DNA of 64,000 bases from Sphingobium estronivorans (GTDB taxonomy: Bacteria; Pseudomonadota; Alphaproteobacteria; Sphingomonadales; Sphingomonadaceae): NCBI RefSeq assembly GCF_008692605.1, contig NZ_LFCT01000015.1, forward strand, positions 62,001-126,000. Direction: 5' to 3'. The translations under genes and the position numbers were made by a program. This document shows, piece after piece, positions 7,838 through 16,776 of the stretch. The notes under the pieces are model-generated. The model made no database searches. It worked only from the letters and a program-made list of their open reading frames with translations, and was not told the DNA's origin. The number at the start of each line of letters is the position of its first letter. Position 1 is the stretch's first letter.

Positions 7838-8176
7838 TCAGGGGTTCCGCTTCAAAACCCGGTCGCAAGCATCGCCGCCCGCCTGCCCCTTGCCGATCAG
7901 ATTCCCCGCCACGGCCCCCGCCGCGCCCGCCAGCAACGTCTCGCCCACGCTGCCGCCCGCAATCACCCCGGCCCCGGCGCCACCGGCCGCGCCGATCACC
8001 GTCCCCTTGCGCGCATCCTTCTTCCGCTTGAGCAGGCAATAGCGCACATCGTCCCGGTCGCGCGGCGCGGCCCGCGCCACCCGCGCCCGCTCCTTGCTCG
8101 ACAAAGTCGCCGCCACCGCCGGCTCGATCATCAAGGTCAGCACCGCCACAGACGCCGCCAGTTTCGCGATCTTCAT
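7838..8176 (-). CDS. Glycine-zipper (2TM type) exported protein
   Basis: A 112-residue protein with a clear signal peptide (MKIAKLAASVAVLTLMIEPAVA) and a glycine-zipper region near residues 65-95 (TVIGAAGGAGAGVIAGGSVG, TLLAGAAGAVAGNLIG) that would form a pair of membrane-inserting helices. I chose the ATG at 8176 because an AGGAGG site precedes it and the signal peptide starts there. Such proteins are normally outer-membrane or periplasmic. It sits between TerL and portal on the same strand and has no obvious packaging role, so it may be a later insertion. The homologue at 27084-27443 has a similar zipper. Confidence 0.8.
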   Translation of the reverse strand: MKIAKLAASVAVLTLMIEPAVAATLSSKERARVARAAPRDRDDVRYCLLKRKKDARKGTVIGAAGGAGAGVIAGGSVGETLLAGAAGAVAGNLIGKGQAGGDACDRVLKRNP

Positions 8177-8258
8177 GCAAAGCCTCCTGTCATAACCCTT
8201 CCGAAACAACGCCGGATGTCCGATTTTGTTTCGTATCCGTTAGAATTTGGCCCCCGGC

Positions 8259-9590
8259 TCACACCGCCCGCACCCGCGCCTCGCCCCGCCGCCCCAACAT
8301 CAACTCGGTCAAGGCCCAGACCAGCGCATCGGCCCGATCCGGCGATCGCCCCGGCCCCATATAGCTGCCGCCCAGCACCATGCCGCACATCTCGTCCTCC
8401 AGCGCGCCAAAGACCCCCCGATGCGCCACCCGTCCAGCCTCGTAGAGCGCCGCCACAGGCTCCGCCCGCGCCACCTTCCCCCGGCTCGCATGCACCAGCC
8501 GCACCGGCAGCCCGGCCTCCGCCGCGCGCAGCACGCTCTCCACCATCGCCCCGCCATTATTGGCCTCGGCCACCACCCGGTCCGCACCATGCAGCAGGGC
8601 CGCCGACGCGACCGCCCGCGCCCAGCCCTCCGGCGTCGCCCCCTCCACACTGGCATCGGCGATCACATAAGCCCGCCCATCGTCCCCCAGACCGGCCACC
8701 ACAATCCCGCAGGCATCGCCGTGCGCGGACGCCGGCGGATCGACCGCCACCACCACCCGCACCAAAGCCGAACGCACATGCGCCACCCGGCACCCTTCCA
8801 GCAGGCCCCGGCTCCACAGCGCACCCTCGACCTCGGCGATCAGCTCGCCCTCCAGTTCCTGCCGCCCCAGGCGCGTGCCGCCATAGCTGCGCTCCATCGC
8901 CTCGACGAAGCCCTCGGCCAGATGGCTTGCATTGTCCGCCGTCCGCCCCCGCGTCACCACGACGTCACCGTCGTTCCCTGCGTCCTTGGCCCGCGCCACC
9001 AGCCCCCGCACCAAAGGCACGGGCCGGGGCGTCGTCGTCGCCAGCACGCGCGGCCCGTCGCCCAACCGCATCCCCATCATCAGATTGTCCCAGACCGCCT
9101 CGCCCCCGGCCCATTTGGCGATCTCATCCGCCCAGCCATGGCTGAACTGCGGTCCGCGCAGGCTCTCCGGCTCGGCCGCTCCGAACAGGGTCGCCACCGC
9201 TCCATTGGGCCAGACCAGCTTGCGCAGGGCGGGCGCGAACACGGGCCGGTTCCACCAGGGCGCGATGGACAGCAGCCCCGAAGCCCCCTCCACCATCACC
9301 GCCCGCGCCTCGCCCAGCGTCGCCCCGACCAAAGCGATCCGCGCCCCGGGATCGCTCTCCGCCACCCCCCTGACCCACTCGGCGCCCGCGCGGGTCTTGC
9401 CGAACCCGCGCCCCGCCATCATCAGCCAGATGCGCCAGCCCCCCTCCGGCGCCCGTTGCTCCGGTCGCGCCAGCCAGTTCCAGTCGTGCGCCAAAGCCTC
9501 CGCCGCCGCCCCGTTGAGGCCCGCCAGCACCCGCTCCCGCGCCTTGTCCGGCATCCGCGCCAGCCGCTCGAAATCCGACAGCCGCCCCAT
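8259..9590 (-). CDS. Terminase large subunit (GTA g2)
   Basis: A 443-residue DNA-packaging motor. The Walker A motif GRGFGKT is at residues 60-66, the Walker B-like WADEIAKW near 153-160, the coupling segment VLATTTPRPVPLVRGL follows, and RNase H-fold nuclease residues are seen in VVVAVDPPASAHGDACG (near 270) and SPDRADALVWAL near the C-terminus. The length and motifs are as in GTA terminases. The start at 9590 is fixed by a perfect AGGAGG site 5 bases upstream. The 5' neighbour is a GNAT gene on the opposite strand, so it must have its own promoter in the 52-base gap or be reached by antisense read-through of that gene. Confidence 0.95.
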   Translation of the reverse strand: MGRLSDFERLARMPDKARERVLAGLNGAAAEALAHDWNWLARPEQRAPEGGWRIWLMMAGRGFGKTRAGAEWVRGVAESDPGARIALVGATLGEARAVMVEGASGLLSIAPWWNRPVFAPALRKLVWPNGAVATLFGAAEPESLRGPQFSHGWADEIAKWAGGEAVWDNLMMGMRLGDGPRVLATTTPRPVPLVRGLVARAKDAGNDGDVVVTRGRTADNASHLAEGFVEAMERSYGGTRLGRQELEGELIAEVEGALWSRGLLEGCRVAHVRSALVRVVVAVDPPASAHGDACGIVVAGLGDDGRAYVIADASVEGATPEGWARAVASAALLHGADRVVAEANNGGAMVESVLRAAEAGLPVRLVHASRGKVARAEPVAALYEAGRVAHRGVFGALEDEMCGMVLGGSYMGPGRSPDRADALVWALTELMLGRRGEARVRAV

Positions 9591-9642
9591 TCCGCCTCCT
9601 CTCGATTTGTCCGATCCGTCCCTATCGCCTATATTCCCCGCC

Positions 9643-10080
9643 ATGAGTTCGATCCGACCCGCCCGCGCCGCCGACGGCGCCCGCCTGCTCGACATCTGGC
9701 GCAAGGCCGTCGACGCGACCCATGATTTCCTGACCGCCGCCGACCGCGCCGCCATCGATGCGGAGGTCGCGGCCGTCCTGCCCCAAAAGCCGGCATGGCT
9801 CGCGACCGACCCCGACGACCGCGCCATCGGCTTCATGCTGATCGACGGCACCCATATGGATGCCCTGTTCATCGATCCCGCCTGGCACGGCCAGGGCGTG
9901 GGCCGACGCCTCGTCGAACATGCCCTCTCCCTGCACCAGACGCTCACCACCGACGTCAACGAACAGAACGGCCGGGCCATCGCCTTCTACGAAGCCATGC
10001 GCTTCACCCGCACCGGCCGCTCGGACCGCGACGGACAGGGCCGCCCCTACCCCCTCATCCACCTGCGGAGCGCGCCCTAG
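9643..10080 (+). CDS. yjaB: GNAT N-acetyltransferase, YjaB-like
   Basis: A 145-residue acetyltransferase closely following the E. coli YjaB pattern: VDATHDFLTAADR, GFMLIDGTHMDALFIDP, the acetyl-CoA loop GQGVGRRLVEHAL (near residues 85-97), then TTDVNEQNGRAIAFYEAMRF and GRPYPLIHL. The substrate is unknown. It is encoded divergently from TerL and convergently with TerS, in the middle of the GTA cluster, and is therefore not part of its operon. Placement could be an insertion or a cargo-type gene. The family call is firm; any link to the GTA is speculation. Confidence 0.9.
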   Translation: MSSIRPARAADGARLLDIWRKAVDATHDFLTAADRAAIDAEVAAVLPQKPAWLATDPDDRAIGFMLIDGTHMDALFIDPAWHGQGVGRRLVEHALSLHQTLTTDVNEQNGRAIAFYEAMRFTRTGRSDRDGQGRPYPLIHLRSAP

Positions 10081-10109
10081 AATCTCCAACAAAGGGGGGT
10101 GGGAAGAGC

Positions 10110-10664
10110 CTAATGCACCACCCGCCCCTTCTTCCGCACCGCCTCCAGCGCCGTGCGCAACCGCACGATCGCATCCTCGCCATCGGGCCGCTCGATCCCC
10201 TGCACGCGCCGCTGCTCCGCCACTTCCGCCGCATGGGCCAGCAACAGCCGCAATCCGATGGCCAGCGGATAGTCCCGCTTCACCTTCCGGCTCTTCACCG
10301 CGCCTTCGCCGTCCAGGACAATCTCCTCCTGCTCGGTCCCGAACAGCGATTGCCGCAGCAACAGCGCCTCCAACTCGTCATAGGCCACGCACAGCGCCTG
10401 CTGCCATTCGCGCGCAAAGCCGGGATCGCGCTGCTTCTGCGCATAGGCGCTGGACGAACTCTTGCCCGCCGCCCGCGCCGCCTCCGCGACATTGCAGGTC
10501 GCGGCCAGCGCCTCCATGAACAGCTTGCGCCGCGCCGGCGTCCAGCCGTCCCGGCGCACCGGCCGCAACTGCGCCACGCTGCCCGAAGCCCGGCGCTGCC
10601 GCTGCGCGACCATGCCCTCCGCCGCGCCCTTCTTACCCGCGCCCTTCTTCCCCGCGTCCGTCAT
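10110..10664 (-). CDS. Terminase small subunit-like protein (GTA g1 position)
   Basis: A 184-residue basic protein starting MTDAGKKGAGKKGAAEGMVA. A helix-turn-helix region near residues 50-85 (ATCNVAEAARAAGKSSSSAY, then DPGFAREWQQAL) is characteristic of small terminases that recognise DNA and recruit the large subunit. The C-terminal half (LALLAHAAEVAEQ-like helices) would serve oligomerisation. The start at 10664 has a GGAGGGG site; a terminator lies 27 bases upstream. It is the first gene of the cluster in the direction of transcription. Confidence 0.8.
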   Translation of the reverse strand: MTDAGKKGAGKKGAAEGMVAQRQRRASGSVAQLRPVRRDGWTPARRKLFMEALAATCNVAEAARAAGKSSSSAYAQKQRDPGFAREWQQALCVAYDELEALLLRQSLFGTEQEEIVLDGEGAVKSRKVKRDYPLAIGLRLLLAHAAEVAEQRRVQGIERPDGEDAIVRLRTALEAVRKKGRVVH

Positions 10665-10690
10665 GCCACCCCTCCGCCGCCGCCCGACGC

Positions 10691-10719
10691 AAAAAGGGCC
10701 GGCCCCACAGGACCAGCCC
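10691..10719 (-). terminator. Intrinsic terminator upstream of the terminase small subunit gene
   Basis: Read on the minus strand, GGGCTGG (10719-10713) pairs with CCGGCCC (10702-10696), with one G-T pair, and is followed by five T residues (10695-10691). It could close the glutathione S-transferase transcript, but it also stands just before the first GTA gene. Confidence 0.7.
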
Positions 10720-10814
10720 CTCAACGCCCCATCGGCGACTCACATTTTCCCAATGTCGTCCTTCCTGCCGGAACAGCGTGACGATGTCAAGAAAAATGTT
10801 CCAAATGGGTTAAA

Positions 10815-11462
10815 TCATGCCGCAGCCATGCGTTCGATCGCCCGGGCCTCCGCCGCCAGCGCCGCCGCGACGCTCGGCCGTTCCCGCATCCGCTGCAACC
10901 ATTGCTTCAACCGCGGCCAGCGCCCATCCGTCAGCACCCCGCTGCAATAGCCAATATTGATCAGCGGACAGGCGACGGCGATATCCGCCAGCGTTAACCG
11001 GTCCTCCACCAGAAACCCGCTCTCCGGCAGGATTTTCTCCAGATAATCATAAATCCCCGGCAGCCTGTCGGCCTCCGCCGCATTGGCCGCCGCCAGATCC
11101 TGCGGCATCCCCATCAGCGGCGCGACCATCCGGTTGAAGAAGATCGGCATGCCCGTCGCCTGCACGATGGTATCGCCAAACTCCTCGTACCAGATCGTCC
11201 GCGCCCGCGCCCGCGCCTCGACCGGGATCAAATTCGGCTCCGGATGCAGCGTATCCAGATAGGTTATGATCGCCGTCGAATCGCTGATCAGGAAATCGCC
11301 GTCCTGAAAGCCCGGAATCTTCCCAAAGGGCGACGCCTGCGCAAAGGCGTCGCCGCCCTGCCCGAATCCGCCGGGCTGCACATCCAGTTCAAGCCCCTTT
11401 TCCGCCGCGAATATGATGACCTTGCGCACAAAAGGCGAAGGCCGCGCACCATAAAGGATCAT
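10815..11462 (-). CDS. Glutathione S-transferase family protein
   Basis: A 215-residue protein with an N-terminal thioredoxin-fold domain (MILYGARPSPFVRKVIIFAA; SPFGKIPGFQDGDFLISDST with the cis-Pro and the glutathione-contacting E/D-S-T) and a C-terminal all-helical domain ending LTLADIAVACPLINIGYCSG. The N-capping box of the C-terminal domain (LTLADIA) is present. The candidate catalytic residue is Ser9 in RPSPFVRK, as in beta/theta-like bacterial enzymes. It conjugates or reduces electrophiles with glutathione; the substrate cannot be told. The next gene downstream on this strand is the GTA terminase small subunit. Confidence 0.92.
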   Translation of the reverse strand: MILYGARPSPFVRKVIIFAAEKGLELDVQPGGFGQGGDAFAQASPFGKIPGFQDGDFLISDSTAIITYLDTLHPEPNLIPVEARARARTIWYEEFGDTIVQATGMPIFFNRMVAPLMGMPQDLAAANAAEADRLPGIYDYLEKILPESGFLVEDRLTLADIAVACPLINIGYCSGVLTDGRWPRLKQWLQRMRERPSVAAALAAEARAIERMAAA

Positions 11463-11525
11463 GACTCCAACTCCCGAAAAATCCGGATCGGATCATGCCC
11501 TTCCAGTCTCGAAACGCAACGAAAT

Positions 11526-12299
11526 TCAGTGCCCGCTGTCGGCCGTTGCCGCGACGCTGCGCGTATAATCGATGCGGATCCGCACCCAGCTGCCGACCAT
11601 CACCTTGCCGTTGACGCGCGGCGGCAGCACCAGAAACTGCCACGCCGCCAGCCGCACCGCGCGCGCAAAGCCCGACCCCATGGGCGATTCCCCCAGCGCC
11701 TGGCAATTTTCGACATGATAATGATCGACGGTCTTGCACGCCACCAGTCCCCAGCCGCTGGACGGCGCATTGCCGGGCAGATAGCTCGCCAGTTCCGCAT
11801 GGGTCGGCCGCCGATACCATTCGGCCTCATATAGCTGCACCCCGCCCGGCCCCTCGCCCGGCCCGGCCACCGCCGCGCTGCTGCCCTGCCCCGAAGCGCC
11901 GTCTTCCGCGCCCTTTTTCGGCATTTTCCCAATGTCCGCCGCCGCCATCTGCTGGCTGTCGATCACCAGGAAGGGCAGCGGCGAAGGCAGGGGCAAGGGC
12001 TTCTGCTCGGTCGGCTTCACCACCGGCAGATCGGGCTTCGTCACCGGCCGCACCGGCTTCTGCGCCGATTTCTCCTGCTTTTTCTTCTCGCTTTTCTCGG
12101 CCTTCGGCTGCGCCTTCTCGGCCTTGGGCGCGGGCGCCATCTCGAAGGTCACGGGATTGCGGAAGTCCGGCAACCGGATGATCGGCTGGGGCGCCATCGT
12201 CAGCAGCAACAGCAACAGCAGGCCGTTGAACAACAGCGCGAACAGCAAGCCGCCGCCGCGCTCACGCCATTTGGAAAAGGATGGGTTGGACAATGTCAC
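11526..12299 (-). CDS. TonB-like architecture membrane-anchored protein
   Basis: About 257 residues from a GTG at 12299 (a TTG at 12293 is an alternative; neither has a clear ribosome site). A single N-terminal membrane helix (GGLLFALLFNGLLLLLLLTM) is followed by a long Lys/Pro/Glu linker (residues 55-110, for example KPVRPVTKPDLPVVKPTEQK), then a globular C-terminal part containing two cysteines (LVACKTVDHYHVENCQALGE) and ending in RVNGKVMVGSWVRIRIDYTR. This layout and the RVNGKVMVG...VRIRIDY strand resemble TonB C-terminal domains. No exbB/exbD is nearby. The function as an energy transducer is inference. Confidence 0.7.
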   Translation of the reverse strand: MTLSNPSFSKWRERGGGLLFALLFNGLLLLLLLTMAPQPIIRLPDFRNPVTFEMAPAPKAEKAQPKAEKSEKKKQEKSAQKPVRPVTKPDLPVVKPTEQKPLPLPSPLPFLVIDSQQMAAADIGKMPKKGAEDGASGQGSSAAVAGPGEGPGGVQLYEAEWYRRPTHAELASYLPGNAPSSGWGLVACKTVDHYHVENCQALGESPMGSGFARAVRLAAWQFLVLPPRVNGKVMVGSWVRIRIDYTRSVAATADSGH

Positions 12300-12532
12300 T
12301 CGATGGCGCCGGGCAGATTCTGGGTTCGGGTCATGCCCAGACGTCGCCGCCCCGTCAACGCCGTAGCCCCTCAGCAGATATCCTCTTCCCGCACGACTGG
12401 TCGACTTTCCCGCGTCGCGCGCCTCCCACTGCCCTTCCCCTGCCAAACGTCATCACAATCTCTCCTTCGCTCCAGACTGGCGCACCCAACAGGCTGTCGC
12501 AAGCACCCCAGCCGCGCTAAAAGCCGCCCGCC

Positions 12533-13039
12533 ATGCACATCCGCCCCGCCACCGCCATCGACCTGCCCCGCCTTCACCGCGTGATAGAGCGCGCCTATCG
12601 CGGCGAGGCCGCCAGCGAAAGCTGGGCCATCGAATCGCCCCCTCCCACCGGCCCGCGCACCAGCATCCCCGCGCTGGAGGCGATCCTGTCCGACCCCGCC
12701 GAACGCCTGCTGGTCGCGCTGGACGAAGACGGAACGCCCATCGGCTGCGTCCAGATTTCCGACCTTGGCCAGAGCCGCGCCTATCTCGGCCTGCTCTGCA
12801 TCGACCCCGACCTCCAGTCCGGCGGCCTCGGCCACGCACTGCTCGCCGCCGCCGAACGGCTCGCGGTTGCGACCTTCCACAGCCGCCGGATGGAAATGAC
12901 CGTCATCGCCAGCCACGACCGGCTGATCGCCTATTATCGGCGCCGCGGCTATGCCCCGACGGGCGAACGCCGCCCCTATCCGGTCCCGCTCGACCCGCCC
13001 TATGAAATGCTCGTCCTGGCAAAAGCACTGGCGGCCTGA
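12533..13039 (+). CDS. GNAT family N-acetyltransferase
   Basis: A 168-residue protein starting MHIRPATAIDLPRLHRVIER, the usual GNAT first strand and helix. The acetyl-CoA binding region is LGLLCIDPDLQSGGLGHALL (near residues 90-108), followed by a helix with AAAERLA and the C-terminal LIAYYRRRGYAPTGERRPYP. The family is clear but the substrate is not. It is divergent from the TonB-like gene and precedes the YqaA-like gene by 26 bases. Confidence 0.88.
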   Translation: MHIRPATAIDLPRLHRVIERAYRGEAASESWAIESPPPTGPRTSIPALEAILSDPAERLLVALDEDGTPIGCVQISDLGQSRAYLGLLCIDPDLQSGGLGHALLAAAERLAVATFHSRRMEMTVIASHDRLIAYYRRRGYAPTGERRPYPVPLDPPYEMLVLAKALAA

Positions 13040-13065
13040 AATCTCTTCGTCTAGGGGTCAGGCCG

Positions 13066-13704
13066 ATGCTTACGAAGCTGTACCAATGGACGCTGGCAAA
13101 AGCCGCCCACGCCCACGCCGAACGTTGGCTTTTCGCCATCAGCTTCATGGAATCCAGCTTCTTCCCGATCCCGCCCCACCCGCTGCTGGGCCTGATGTGC
13201 CTGGCCCGCCCGGAACGCGCGATCCGCTTTGGCCTCATCTGCACCATCGCCTCGGTCATGGGCGGGCTGTTCGGCTATGCCATCGGCCATTTCGTCTATG
13301 AAACGGTCGGCCAGCAGATCCTGAACACCCTCGGCCTCGCCGCGAAATTCCCCGTCGCCGCCTGCTATCTGCGCGATTACGGGGCAGAAATCATCCTTAT
13401 CAAGGGCGCGACGCCCATCCCCTTCAAGCTCATCACCATCACGGCGGGCTTCATCGGGCTGTCGCTCTTCACCTTCCTCTGGGCCAGCGTCCTCTCGCGT
13501 GCTTTCCAGTTCATGCTGGTGGGCTTTCTGTTCTGGAAATTCGGACGGCCCATCAAGGCGTTCATCGAAAAATATCTGGGCCTGCTCTCCGCCGCCTTCC
13601 TCGTGCTGGTGGTCGGCGGCTTCCTCGCGGCCTCGGCCCTGACCGGCGGCAGCGGCGGCAAGAACGACAAGTGCAGCCAGGCCACCATGGCCACCCTGCG
13701 CTGA
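13066..13704 (+). CDS. YqaA/DedA-like membrane protein
   Basis: A 212-residue integral membrane protein. The segment ISFMESSFFPIPPHPLLGLM (residues 26-45) carries the E-S-x-x-x-x-P-P motif of YqaA-type DedA relatives. Further membrane stretches include FGLICTIASVMGGLFGYAIG, IKGATPIPFKLITITAGFIG (with the G-x-T-P-I-P-F-K motif of the re-entrant loop), LFTFLWASVLSRAFQFMLVG and LLSAAFLVLVVGGFLAASAL. DedA proteins are implicated in lipid scrambling; the function of this subgroup is not settled. It is followed 11 bases later by lnt. Confidence 0.85.
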   Translation: MLTKLYQWTLAKAAHAHAERWLFAISFMESSFFPIPPHPLLGLMCLARPERAIRFGLICTIASVMGGLFGYAIGHFVYETVGQQILNTLGLAAKFPVAACYLRDYGAEIILIKGATPIPFKLITITAGFIGLSLFTFLWASVLSRAFQFMLVGFLFWKFGRPIKAFIEKYLGLLSAAFLVLVVGGFLAASALTGGSGGKNDKCSQATMATLR

Positions 13705-13715
13705 TCCGCACCTCC

Positions 13716-15281
13716 ATGCAGGACATTCCGGCCCGCTTCCCAAAGTTCACCGCCCTGCTCGCCGGATTCGTCGCGGCCACGGGCTTCGAGCCGCTGAAGC
13801 TCTGGCCCGTCACTCTCGCCTGCTTCGCGCTGCTGATCGCCCTTATCCAGAGCGCGCCCGACCGCCGCAGCGCCTTTCTGCGCGGCTGGCTGTTCGGCGT
13901 CGGCCATTTCACCCTGGGCCTCAACTGGATCGCCCACGCCTTCACCTTTCAGGATTCCATGCCGCACTGGTTCGGCTATGGCGCGGTGGTGCTGCTGTCG
14001 CTTTATCTGGCACTCTATCCTGCCCTCGCGACGCTCGCGACATGGTGGCTCGGGCGAAAATTCGGCGGCGATCACGCGCTCACCTTCATCCTTGTCTTCG
14101 CGGCGGCATGGCTCGCATCCGAATATCTCCGCGCCACCGCCTTCACCGGCTTTGCGTGGAACCCGCTGGGGGTCACGCTGCTTCCCACCGGCATCGCCAT
14201 CGCCTCGACCCTGATCGGCACCTACGGTCTCGGCGCCCTCGCCATCCTCGCCGCCGGCGCGATCCTGCTCGCCCTGCGCCGCCAGTTCCGCCCAGCGGCA
14301 ACCCTGGCCGCCCCGCTGGCAGCCCTCGCCCTTTGGGGCCTCCTCTCCCCCGCCCCGGCCACCCCACAGGGCGCGCCCCGCATCCGCGTGGTCCAACCCA
14401 ATATCGGGCAGGACGAGAAATATTCGCCCGAACTCGAACAGGCCCATTTTCAGACCCTCGCCGCCCTTTCCGGCACGCCCCGCCCGGCCCCGCACCTGAT
14501 CTTCTGGCCCGAAGCCGCGATTCCCGCCTATCTCGATCTGGAGCCTGACTGGCGCGTGCGCCTGGCATCGCTGCTCGGTCCCGGCGACCTGCTGATGACC
14601 GGCGCGACCAAGGTCTATTTCAAGCAGGTCGAGAAAAACGGCATCCTCGAAAACACCCTCGCCGGCGCCAACAACAGCCTGTTCATCGTCGATCCCAAGG
14701 CCCAGTTGCTGGGCCGCTATGACAAGTCGCACCTCGTCCCCTATGGCGAATATCTGCCGATGCGCGAGATTCTTCAGCCGCTCGGCCTCTCCCGCCTCGT
14801 CCCCGGTGCCGTCGACTTCTGGCCCGGCCCCGGCCCGCAAAGCCTGACCCTGCCCGCCACGCTCGGCCGCCCCGCGCTCAAAATGGGCGTCCAAATCTGT
14901 TATGAGATCATCTTCTCAGGCCAGGTGATCGATAAAGCCCACCGTCCCAGCTTCCTCTTCAACCCCTCCAACGACGCCTGGTTCGGCAGTTGGGGGCCGG
15001 TGCAGCACCTCGCCCAGGCCCGCCTCCGCGCGCTGGAGGAAGGCATCCCCATCATCCGCTCGACCCCCACCGGCGTCTCCGCCGTGGTCGACGCCCGCGG
15101 CCATATCCTGCACAGCATCGGCCACCACCGCGCCGGTTTCCTCGACACCGCGCTGCCGCCGGCGCTGCCGCCGACGCTCTTCTCCCGCCTCGGCAACTGG
15201 GCGCCTTTCGGCTTCATGATCGCTCTGATCGCAACGGCTTTGGCTTCACTGGCCATTGCCACCCGCAGAACGACCCGCTAA
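13716..15281 (+). CDS. lnt: Apolipoprotein N-acyltransferase
   Basis: A 521-residue inner-membrane enzyme that transfers the third acyl chain to the N-terminus of lipoproteins. The N-terminal half has several membrane spans (for example [20 protein letters not shown]), then a nitrilase domain with the catalytic triad: Glu in [12 protein letters not shown], Lys in [14 protein letters not shown] and Cys in [13 protein letters not shown]. The [10 protein letters not shown] signature follows. A final membrane helix ([20 protein letters not shown]) closes the protein. I chose the ATG at 13716 because it follows the YqaA-like stop and matches the family N-terminus. Confidence 0.96.
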   Translation: MQDIPARFPKFTALLAGFVAATGFEPLKLWPVTLACFALLIALIQSAPDRRSAFLRGWLFGVGHFTLGLNWIAHAFTFQDSMPHWFGYGAVVLLSLYLALYPALATLATWWLGRKFGGDHALTFILVFAAAWLASEYLRATAFTGFAWNPLGVTLLPTGIAIASTLIGTYGLGALAILAAGAILLALRRQFRPAATLAAPLAALALWGLLSPAPATPQGAPRIRVVQPNIGQDEKYSPELEQAHFQTLAALSGTPRPAPHLIFWPEAAIPAYLDLEPDWRVRLASLLGPGDLLMTGATKVYFKQVEKNGILENTLAGANNSLFIVDPKAQLLGRYDKSHLVPYGEYLPMREILQPLGLSRLVPGAVDFWPGPGPQSLTLPATLGRPALKMGVQICYEIIFSGQVIDKAHRPSFLFNPSNDAWFGSWGPVQHLAQARLRALEEGIPIIRSTPTGVSAVVDARGHILHSIGHHRAGFLDTALPPALPPTLFSRLGNWAPFGFMIALIATALASLAIATRRTTR

Positions 15282-15339
15282 TAGGCACATAAACTTTTCT
15301 TTATATCGCTCGTCCGCAGAGCGTGGTAACGGGAGTCCC

Positions 15340-16545
15340 ATGCGCAATAACTATCTCTTCACCTCGGAATCGGTTTCCGAAGGCCATCCCGACAAGGTCG
15401 CCGACCAGATTTCCGACGCCATTGTCGACCTGTTCCTGTCGAAGGACCCCGAAGCCCGCATCGCCTGCGAAACGCTGACCACGACCCAGCTCGTGGTGCT
15501 GGCGGGCGAAATCCGCTGCAAGGGCGTCTATGAAAACGGCGCCTGGGCCCCCGGCGCGCAGGAAGAGATCGAACGCGCGGTCCGCGAAACCGTCAAGCGC
15601 ATCGGCTATGAGCAGGACGGCTTCCACTGGGAAAGCTTCCGCTTCGAAAACAACCTCCACGGCCAGTCCGCGCACATCGCGCAGGGCGTCGACGCCGCGG
15701 GCAACAAGGACGAAGGCGCCGGCGATCAGGGCATCATGTTCGGCTTCGCCTGCGACGAAACGCCCGATCTCATGCCCGCCACGCTGGACTATAGCCACAA
15801 GATCCTGGCAAAAATGGCCGCCGACCGTCATTCGGGCCGCGCCCCCTTCCTGGAGCCGGACGCCAAGAGCCAGGTCACCCTGCGCTTCGAAAACGGCAAG
15901 CCCGCCGCCGCCACCGCGATCGTCGTCTCGACCCAGCACGCGCCGGGCTATGACGAAGGCGCGAAGGACGCGGAACTGAAGGCCTATGTGAAGGGCGTCG
16001 TGGCCGAAGTCCTGCCCGGCGAACTGCTCTCGGACGAAACCGTCTATCACATCAACCCGACCGGCAGCTTCGAAATCGGCGGCCCGGACGGCGACGCCGG
16101 CCTTACCGGCCGCAAGATCATCGTCGACACCTATGGCGGCGCTTCGCCCCATGGCGGCGGCGCGTTCAGCGGCAAGGACCCGACCAAGGTCGACCGTTCG
16201 GCGGCCTACATCACCCGTTACCTCGCGAAGAACATCGTCGCGGCCGGTCTTGCCCGTCGCTGCACGATCCAGCTCGCCTATGCCATCGGCGTGTCGGAGC
16301 CGCTGTCGCTCTATGTCGACACCCACGGCACCGGCACTGTCGGCGACGACAGGATCGAAAACGCGATCAAGAATATCAAGGAACTGGGCGGCCTCACCCC
16401 GCGCGGCATCCGCACGCATCTCGGCCTCAACAAGCCGATCTACCAGCCGTCGGCCGCCTACGGTCATTTCGGCCGCAAGCCCGAGGGGGACTTCTTCCCC
16501 TGGGAACGCACCGACCTGGTGGAAAAGCTGAAGGCCGCGCTCTGA
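15340..16545 (+). CDS. metK: S-adenosylmethionine synthetase
   Basis: A 401-residue enzyme that makes S-adenosylmethionine from methionine and ATP. The start [20 protein letters not shown] contains the N-terminal signature with the ATP-binding His and metal-binding Asp. Later motifs are [17 protein letters not shown] (the GAGDQG hexapeptide) and [19 protein letters not shown]. The sequence is full length. The start at 15340 is preceded by GGGAG. The short leader (15282-15339) folds into a small hairpin, and a strong terminator follows at 16566-16602, so metK is probably monocistronic or coupled to lnt read-through. Confidence 0.97.
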   Translation: MRNNYLFTSESVSEGHPDKVADQISDAIVDLFLSKDPEARIACETLTTTQLVVLAGEIRCKGVYENGAWAPGAQEEIERAVRETVKRIGYEQDGFHWESFRFENNLHGQSAHIAQGVDAAGNKDEGAGDQGIMFGFACDETPDLMPATLDYSHKILAKMAADRHSGRAPFLEPDAKSQVTLRFENGKPAAATAIVVSTQHAPGYDEGAKDAELKAYVKGVVAEVLPGELLSDETVYHINPTGSFEIGGPDGDAGLTGRKIIVDTYGGASPHGGGAFSGKDPTKVDRSAAYITRYLAKNIVAAGLARRCTIQLAYAIGVSEPLSLYVDTHGTGTVGDDRIENAIKNIKELGGLTPRGIRTHLGLNKPIYQPSAAYGHFGRKPEGDFFPWERTDLVEKLKAAL

Positions 16546-16565
16546 TCCACGCGCCAGCGCCGATG

Positions 16566-16602
16566 AAAAAGGAGGGTGCCGATCCGTCGGCGCCCCCTTT
16601 TT
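16566..16602 (+). terminator. Intrinsic terminator after metK
   Basis: GGGTGCCGA (16574-16582) pairs with TCGGCGCCC (16587-16595) around a four-base loop. The stem is extended by flanking A and T runs, and five T residues follow. It lies 20 bases after the metK stop. Confidence 0.88.
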
Positions 16603-16776
16603 CATGAACGCCGTCCCCGCAACCGCCTGATCCCGAAGCAGGCTTTCCCGATCAGCATGGCGGCAAAATGACGAAAAGTTCATTAGCCTGAAACGCGAAA
16701 AACAGCGATAAGCGGCGTGTCGGGCCCGCACCCCTGTCGGGTCCGGCAACTTTCCCTCTGAATAAAGGGACATGCG

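Noticed and set aside
10724..10814. TTGACA on the minus strand (10790-10785) as a promoter for the GTA operon
   Set aside because: At 16-18 bases downstream there is no acceptable -10 box, and a terminator lies between it and the first gene.
15301..16773. 490-codon minus-strand frame opposite metK
   Set aside because: Same reason: an antisense shadow of a highly expressed high-GC gene.
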